Positions 58,674 to 64,000 of a stretch of DNA of 64,000 nt are shown piece by piece. The DNA is from Bacillus methanolicus PB1 (lineage in GTDB: Bacteria > Bacillota > Bacilli > Bacillales > Cytobacillaceae), in the NCBI RefSeq assembly GCF_000262755.1, contig NZ_AFEU01000002.1, forward strand, positions 682,001-746,000. The letters are read 5' to 3'. The position numbers were made by a program, and so were the translations under genes. The stretch's first letter is position 1, and each line of letters begins with the position of its first letter. The notes below the pieces were generated by a model, which worked only from the letters and a program-made list of their open reading frames with translations, ran no database searches and had not been told where the DNA came from.

Positions 58674-60656
58674 TTATTGTTTCGGCTCAAACTCATATTG
58701 ATTTTTGATATATTCGATAAAGCGCAGGCTAATTCCTGATTCAATATGAAACAGCAAATTGTTAAATTCCGCAAGAGCATCCATTTCGAACAACCGATAA
58801 GGATCTTCTTGCCCGTAGCCTCTTAAATGGATTCCGTCCTTTATTTGATTCATGATATCAAGATGTTCGATCCATCGGGAATCAATGACTTGCAGCATAA
58901 ACCGTTTCAATTGATTGCCAAGTTCTTCATCATTTTGGAGGGAAAGAATTTGCTGTTTTAATTGTTCGTATTCCTTTAGAACAAGGTCTTTAATTTCGTT
59001 TTGATCTTTATCTTCAAAATCTTTCACAGTTAAAGAGAATTGTATGAATATAAAGCTTAATTCTTCTATTAATCCATTTAAGTTCCATTCTATTGAAGGG
59101 AAATTTTCGTTGCAATATTTCGCCGTAATTCGGGTGATATAGTTTTTAATATAATCTGTCACTTCAGGAAAAATTTCCTCTGAAGCTGCTTTCAGCAGCC
59201 GGTCGCGCATCGAATAAATCACTTTACTTTGCCTGTCAATGACATTATCGAGTTTTAATAAATGTGTTCTCGCAGAATAGTGGGCATTTTCGACTGTTTC
59301 CTGAACTTTTCTGACGAATTTATTAGGATCCGGAGAGACGATAAGACGATTTTCATCTGTTTTCATCTTTTTCTTAAATCGGTCAAGTTCCTCAGTATCA
59401 TAATTGATAAACAGGTCATCTTCCAATGAAATAATAAATTGGCTTGATCCAGGGTCTCCTTGTCTTCCGGCCCGCCCTCTAAGCTGCATGTCAATGCGGA
59501 AGCTTTCATGCCTTTCTGTGCCGATAATATGCAATCCTCCGAGCTCTCTGACTCCTTCACCGAGTAAAATATCTGTTCCCCTGCCGGCCATGTTTGTTGC
59601 CAGCATAACCTGGCCTTTTTGTCCTGCAAGAGAAATTATTTTTGCTTCATCTTCTTCTGTTTTTGCATTTAGGACAAGGTGTTTAATATCGCTTTTTGAA
59701 AGGTATGCAGATAATTTTTCCGACTGTTCAATTGATGTCGTACCAATTAATATCGGACGGCCCTCTGCATGAAGTCTCTTAACCTCTTCTATAATTCTTT
59801 TAACTTTAGATTGATAATCTGCAAAGACGAGATCATCATAATCGATCCTTTGTACTGGGCGGTTCGGAGGAATTGATACGACTTGCAAGTTATATGTGTC
59901 TAAAAATTCTTGTTTAGAAGGAGTTGCGCTTCCGGTCATACCTGACAGTGTTTTGTACATTCTGAAATAATTTTGAATCGTTATGGTAGCCAGTGTATCG
60001 TTTTCCTCTGTTATCTCCAGGCCTTCTTTTGCTTCGATTGCTTGATGCAGCCCGTCACTGAACGTACGGCCTTCCATGATGCGGCCTGTAAATTTGTCAA
60101 TGAGAAGAATTTTGCCTTCCTTTACAATATAATCTACATCTTTTTTCATCACTGCAAATGCACGCAAAGACTGCATAACATTGTGAAGAAGATCTTGGTG
60201 TTCGGCATCATATAGATTATCAATTCCGAACGCTTTTTCTATTTTATGGGCACCTTCGTCTTTTAAGTAGATTTGTTTTGTTTCCGGATATAGTTCATAA
60301 TCTGTATCCGCTTCAAAAAACTTAATAATCTCTGCTGAAATATAGAATAACTCTGCACCAAGGCTTGATTTATTGGCAATAATTAATGGAGTTCTTGCTT
60401 CATCGATCAGAATGCTGTCAATCTCATCAACGATCGCATAATGATGTCCCCGCTGAACTTTGTCTTGGATATCGTAAACCATGTTGTCACGGAGGTAATC
60501 AAAACCGAACTCATTCCCTGTACCGTATGTAATATCTGCGGCATAGGCCTTCTTTTTATCTTCCGGTGACAGCTGGGCTATATTTAATCCTACATTTAAG
60601 CCGAGGAAATGATGAATTTTTCCCATCATCTCATAGTCCCGTTTGGCCAAGTATTC
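58674..60656 (-). pseudogene. secA2: secA2, 3' part (interrupted by an insertion sequence)
   Basis: This encodes everything after the first 133 codons of a SecA-type ATPase: [32 protein letters not shown], the DEAD-like [59 protein letters not shown] and [11 protein letters not shown]. It lacks the C-terminal zinc motif of SecA1, as usual for SecA2. An in-frame ATG at 60860 inside the insertion would add about 68 unrelated residues, but the product would lack Walker A. Joining it to the 5' part, with one target copy, gives an intact 790-residue SecA2. Confidence 0.9.
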
Positions 60657-62487
60657 GGTAGTGTCAAAAGTTCTATGAAAACTCAGTATTGGAAGGATGT
60701 GTTCTACCGAAAATAGAGAAAATGCCGCCGCAATCGCTCTTGACAAACACGTCAATGGTTTAATTTTGAACCAACAAGGGCGAAGGGAACAAAAAGAAGG
60801 CACACCAAAGAAGCCCTTGCCAATTCCCATTTTAAACCATTGACTGGTTCGGTTTGTCAAGAGTTCGCTTCGCCGATGCTGGTAAGGGCTCTGCTAAACA
60901 AAAAGTTAGGCAGTTTGCTCTACTAGCCATTGTTGAGCTAAACCAATCAGTTTTGTCCAACGTGCAGGCATATTCGGCAGTTCTTTTAGTTCTGGAATAA
61001 CTACAGGCACTTTGCCTTCTAGGGCTGAATGTGGCCGCAAGAAGTTAAAGTAAGCTACAAACAAGGTCACATAAGAAACGGATCCGTGATCGGATCCAAA
61101 TCCGTGTGTCGATCTGTAATTGCCCTTAAATGTTCGATTCAGTCTTTCAATGATTTGTTTTAGCGGTCTGTATTCCGTGGAAACCAGGTCTTCGTTGGTT
61201 AGTCCAATGACCTGCTTCACATCAAATGTAATACCGTGTTGGGCAAAAAAGTGTTGTGCTAAAAGGTAAATTGGATTGCCATCTACGACAAAGGTGAGGT
61301 CTTCCGGGATCTCTTTCATCTTCCATAAGACCTCATCAATCGCACGGATGGCAGACACCGTATCACGATTTGGAGAAACAGGGTAGGACAGAATAATCTT
61401 CTTTACCGCATCAAAAAAGAAAAAAAGATAATGCCAACGGCCATTCACCTTTATGTATGTTTCGTCTCCGCAGAATTGATCAGAGAGCTCATAAGGATAA
61501 TGATCCACATAAGGTTTGAGCATCAGTGCTACGCTGTTTTCGTAATTCAATATACTCTGGTGAGAGATGTTTACACCGTGAACATCCTTCATCAGTGCAG
61601 CTGTTTTCCGAGCTGATAGGCCATAGTTAACATGGTAAGTTAAAATGAGTCCTAATGTATGCGGTGACACATGAAGCCTGGACAAATCCACTTTTGGCTT
61701 CTTAGGTGAATGTTTAGCTAACGGCTGATAATCAATTTGAAACTGACGGAATATGTATCGAACTTTAAAAGACTGAGGATCCTTTTCGAACTGCTTTTTC
61801 TCTTTTTTAGACATTCCTTGCAGTTTCTTTTTGTAATACGGACAGTCATTGTTTTTGCACTTAAATACGAGAAAATCTTTTCTTTCCTTGATCTTCTCGA
61901 GTGTTTTAGAACAGTGTGGGCATTTGAGTACAGCCTCTTTGGCATATTGGTTCTTTTTATTAAACAGACACGCACACACCTTACATTGATACTGTCCTTT
62001 GCCTCCGTTATTGGCATAAAGATAATCGGACGGAGCACCACACCTTGGACATTTCATGGATGAAGGTACCTTACCTTTTGAATGGGAACGCCTCTGAACA
62101 GGTTTGAGAGGTTTCCCGTTCTTCTCCAAATATTCTGTGAGAAGAATTTGATAATCAAGCTTTTGTAGAGTTTCAATAATCGGTAGCTCATCCACCTGAA
62201 GTTTTTGATAAGGCTTATTTACAGGCTTTTCTGTTGGCTTATCAAACATGTTTTTTCCAATTAGAAGAGTAAGTAATGTTCGAATCATTTGATCTTGGTG
62301 CTTGATATATTCAAGCAAATAGGTTAATAATTGAGGTAACAACTTGTCACTTCCTTGTTTTAGGATTGGTGTGTGTGTGGTTACCTCACTAATACCCTAA
62401 AACAATGGGGGTGGCAAGTTTTTTGTTTATAAAACCTTAAATATCAATAAATTATCCAAATTTTATCTAAAAATTTTTGACAATACG
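60657..62487 (-). mobile_element. 1831-bp insertion sequence inside secA2, 8-bp target duplication
   Basis: AAGTATTC occurs directly on both sides (60649-60656 and 62488-62495). The ends are related inverted repeats (GGTAGTGTCAAAAG and CGTATTGTCAAAAA). One transposase gene lies in the same direction as secA2. The 8-bp duplication fits IS6-like elements, but I do not recognise the named IS. The stretch 60657-60905 outside the transposase holds inverted-end sequence and no gene. Confidence 0.88.
60906..62342 (-). CDS. DDE transposase with two N-terminal zinc ribbons (IS6-like)
   Basis: The 478-residue transposase has two Cys4 ribbons (CPRCGAPSDYLYANNGGKG with CKVC; CPHCSKTLEKI with CKNNDCPYY, about residues 97-170), then a helix-turn-helix-like 'GLSARKTAALMKDVHGVNISHQSI' stretch (split) and the rve-type core with Asp in CGDETYIKVNG, Asp in VVDGNPIY, and Glu near KQIIERLNRTFKGNY. 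IS6-type elements share this DDE text but usually lack the ribbons, so family naming is uncertain. The frame is intact. It would insert with the 8-bp target copy seen around it. Confidence 0.85.
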   Translation of the reverse strand: MLPQLLTYLLEYIKHQDQMIRTLLTLLIGKNMFDKPTEKPVNKPYQKLQVDELPIIETLQKLDYQILLTEYLEKNGKPLKPVQRRSHSKGKVPSSMKCPRCGAPSDYLYANNGGKGQYQCKVCACLFNKKNQYAKEAVLKCPHCSKTLEKIKERKDFLVFKCKNNDCPYYKKKLQGMSKKEKKQFEKDPQSFKVRYIFRQFQIDYQPLAKHSPKKPKVDLSRLHVSPHTLGLILTYHVNYGLSARKTAALMKDVHGVNISHQSILNYENSVALMLKPYVDHYPYELSDQFCGDETYIKVNGRWHYLFFFFDAVKKIILSYPVSPNRDTVSAIRAIDEVLWKMKEIPEDLTFVVDGNPIYLLAQHFFAQHGITFDVKQVIGLTNEDLVSTEYRPLKQIIERLNRTFKGNYRSTHGFGSDHGSVSYVTLFVAYFNFLRPHSALEGKVPVVIPELKELPNMPARWTKLIGLAQQWLVEQTA

Positions 62488-62885
62488 AAGTATTCATTGG
62501 CAGTGATAATATGGACGCCTTTTCCTTCTAAAGCATGCAAATAACTTGGCAGAGTTGCGACAAGCGTTTTTCCCTCACCGGTCTGCATTTCTGCAATGCT
62601 TCCTTCATGAAGAACAAATCCTCCTATCAGCTGAACATCATAGTGCCGTAAACCGAGCACACGCTTTGATGCTTCTCTTACAGCAGCAAAAGCTTCTATC
62701 TTAATATCATCAATTGTTTTTCCTTTTTTTAATTCTTCTTTAAAAAGAGTTGTCATATATCGCAACTCTTCATCCGACATTTTTTCGTACTTTAGTTCTA
62801 AAGAATTTACTTTTTCGACCAATTTTGACAGTCGTTTTATTTCACGTCCGCTGTCGCTGAATAACATTTTCACTTTTGTTAACAT
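62488..62885 (-). pseudogene. secA2: secA2, 5' part (interrupted)
   Basis: It encodes the first ~133 residues of SecA2: helix [23 protein letters not shown], the SecA signature with [19 protein letters not shown], and Walker [17 protein letters not shown]. After HIITANEYF it runs into the insertion and stops within a few codons (the frame closes at 62463). The reading frame resumes at EYLAKRDYE on the other side of the element. GGAGCG precedes the ATG. Confidence 0.9.
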
Positions 62886-63231
62886 AACGTTCGCTCCCGT
62901 ATGACTGCTGTATTAGATATAAAAAAACTTCTAGTCGAATTATATCACAATGGGTATTTATTTGTTGAAGTGGGAGTTTTTTCAAAAAATAATAAAGAAA
63001 AAATTGTAACTTTTTGTGATTGATCTCGTCTTTATATATTAGGTAAAAGAAAGAAGTTTTAACTTAGGAGTGATAGGGGAAATAGTTAGAAGATTTATCT
63101 TATTCAGTATTAGAGGAAAAAGATTTTATTATACCTTCCATTAAAAAAAATCATTGCGTTCTTAAAGATATGTGTTACGATATGTATGATTGGCAAAGAA
63201 TAAAGCTAACCTCTTTATAGGGTGATGATGA
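62886..63231. promoter_or_regulatory. Divergent secA2/tagO intergenic region
   Basis: This AT-rich region of about 345 bases must hold promoters for both directions. A GGGAGTTTTTTCAAAAAATAA stretch near 62970-62990 and AGGAGTGATAGGGG at 63066 are visible, but no clear -35/-10 pair or gene. Confidence 0.35.
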
Positions 63232-64000
63232 ATGTATACACAAGCTGTTATAGCTTTTTTTGTGTCTTTAATTTCAGTCCTGATAGTAACGCCATTTGTC
63301 ATAAAGTTAGCAATTAAAATCGGAGCTGTTGACAAGCCCAATGCAAGAAAGGTGCACAGCAAGCTGATGCCCCGAATGGGAGGTTTGGCCATCTTTATTG
63401 GTGTAATAGCAGGTTACTTTGCCGGAGGAGTTTATAATGAAAAAGTAACTGCTATTAGTGTCGGTGCTATTCTTATCGTATTGATCGGCATGCTGGATGA
63501 TAAGTACGAACTTTCGGCCAAAGTCAAATTTGCCGGCCAGCTTCTGGTGGCGGCATTGATCGTTGCAAGCGGCTTGACGATGGATTTAGTGACAATACCA
63601 TATATCGGAAATTTCGAATTAGGTTTTTGGAGTTATCCGATTACCGTTCTTTGGATCGTAGGGATTACAAATGCGATAAACTTGATTGACGGTTTAGATG
63701 GTCTTTCTGCCGGGATTTCAGCAATTGGAATTGCGACGATTGCAATCATGGCGGCATTGGCGGGAAAAATGCTTATTTTTACCTTATCATTGATCTTGCT
63801 GGGAAGTATTATTGGGTTTCTTTTCTATAATTTCCATCCTGCAAAAATCTTCATGGGTGACACAGGAGCCCTGTTTTTAGGGTATTCTATTTCCATACTT
63901 TCGTTATTAGGTCTGTACAAAAGTGTAACACTTTTCAGCTTTTTAGTGCCTATCATCATTTTAGGCGTTCCGGTTTTTGATACTACGTACGCGATTATTC
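63232..64000 (+). CDS. tagO: TagO/WecA-type undecaprenyl-phosphate GlcNAc-1-phosphate transferase (partial, runs off right edge)
   Basis: The frame is open for 256 codons to the window end. It encodes a polytopic membrane enzyme of the MraY/WecA family: KIGAVDKPNARKVHSKLMPRMGG (split; about 28-50), the Asp pair in GMLDDKYEL (about 88-90), NAINLIDGLDGLSAG (about 145-159) and FMGDTGALFLGY (about 205-216). It links GlcNAc-phosphate to the lipid carrier, the first step of wall teichoic acid or secondary wall polymer synthesis. AGGGTGATG precedes ATG 63232. Next to slaP/secA2 this fits S-layer anchoring, which needs such a wall polymer. Confidence 0.88.
   Translation, partial: MYTQAVIAFFVSLISVLIVTPFVIKLAIKIGAVDKPNARKVHSKLMPRMGGLAIFIGVIAGYFAGGVYNEKVTAISVGAILIVLIGMLDDKYELSAKVKFAGQLLVAALIVASGLTMDLVTIPYIGNFELGFWSYPITVLWIVGITNAINLIDGLDGLSAGISAIGIATIAIMAALAGKMLIFTLSLILLGSIIGFLFYNFHPAKIFMGDTGALFLGYSISILSLLGLYKSVTLFSFLVPIIILGVPVFDTTYAII

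Noticed and set aside
58674-60860. Independent full-length gene starting inside the insertion sequence
   Set aside because: The first ~68 residues come from IS DNA and the Walker A part of SecA lies on the other side of the element; treated as a broken secA2.

Overview
The window is low-GC Bacillota DNA, most likely from a spore-former-type Bacillaceae. The evidence is a ComK homologue, a ywrABCD-like block, PucR/TnrA-type operators, SlaP/SecA2, a TagO-like enzyme, and strong AGGAGG ribosome binding sites. I cannot name the species. Coding density is ordinary, but mobile and repetitive DNA is abundant: IS256, IS110, a DDE element inside secA2, a REP-associated transposase (RAYT) with at least six REPIN palindromes, short MITE-like elements, and three tandem repeat arrays.

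Region 1 (1-12 kb) is nitrogen scavenging. A PucR-family regulator (cut by the left edge) is divergent from allantoate amidohydrolase and ureidoglycine-glyoxylate aminotransferase. An ABC importer and an allantoinase follow. Next come two half-size chromate-transporter-like proteins, an Lrp/AsnC regulator and a gamma-glutamyltransferase, in the order of B. subtilis ywrA-ywrB-ywrC/ywrD. TnrA/GlnR-type boxes (TGTNAN7TNACA) lie upstream of pucF, of the ABC operon and of ywrD.

Region 2 (12-22.4 kb) is the most interesting. A MocR-type regulator is divergent from a nine-gene operon related to the Nit1C / MSMEG_0565-0572 / sll0783-0788 cluster: radical SAM protein, GNAT, amidohydrolase, Sll0783-type nitrogen-starvation protein, MetF-like protein, MSMEG_0565-type glycosyltransferase, AIR-synthase-like protein, a double carbon-nitrogen hydrolase whose second half has lost its catalytic Cys and Lys, and an FMN reductase. 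Three perfect TnrA/GlnR boxes precede it. The canonical nitrilase and flavin oxidoreductase of Nit1C are absent, so this looks like an undescribed variant under nitrogen control.

Region 3 (22.4-35.3 kb) is accessory DNA. It holds an IS256 element with an 8-bp target duplication, a 15-copy array with an exact 20-bp period, comK, an IS110 element with a structured non-coding flank, a chemoreceptor, a small sigma factor, a duplicated CMD-domain protein, nested MITEs, a second 20-bp array, a pRiA4b-ORF3 protein, a GGDEF/HD-GYP protein, a DUF5317-type membrane protein and a 30-residue membrane peptide.

Region 4 (35.6-58.7 kb) is cell envelope and secretion. It has UDP-glucose dehydrogenase, a YknW/YknX-like pair, secreted M14 and S8 peptidases, a beta-propeller protein and an MBOAT/SGNH-like acetylation pair. 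Four secreted proteins (CAP, lethal-factor-like metallopeptidase, phosphodiester glycosidase, NlpC/P60) share one unnamed ~75-residue module. REPIN palindromes sit at the ends of many of these genes, with the RAYT gene between two of them.

Region 5 (57.8-64 kb) is the accessory Sec/S-layer locus: slaP, a secA2 broken by a 1831-bp insertion sequence (removing it with one target copy restores a 790-codon frame), and the start of a TagO/WecA-type phosphosugar transferase that runs off the right edge.
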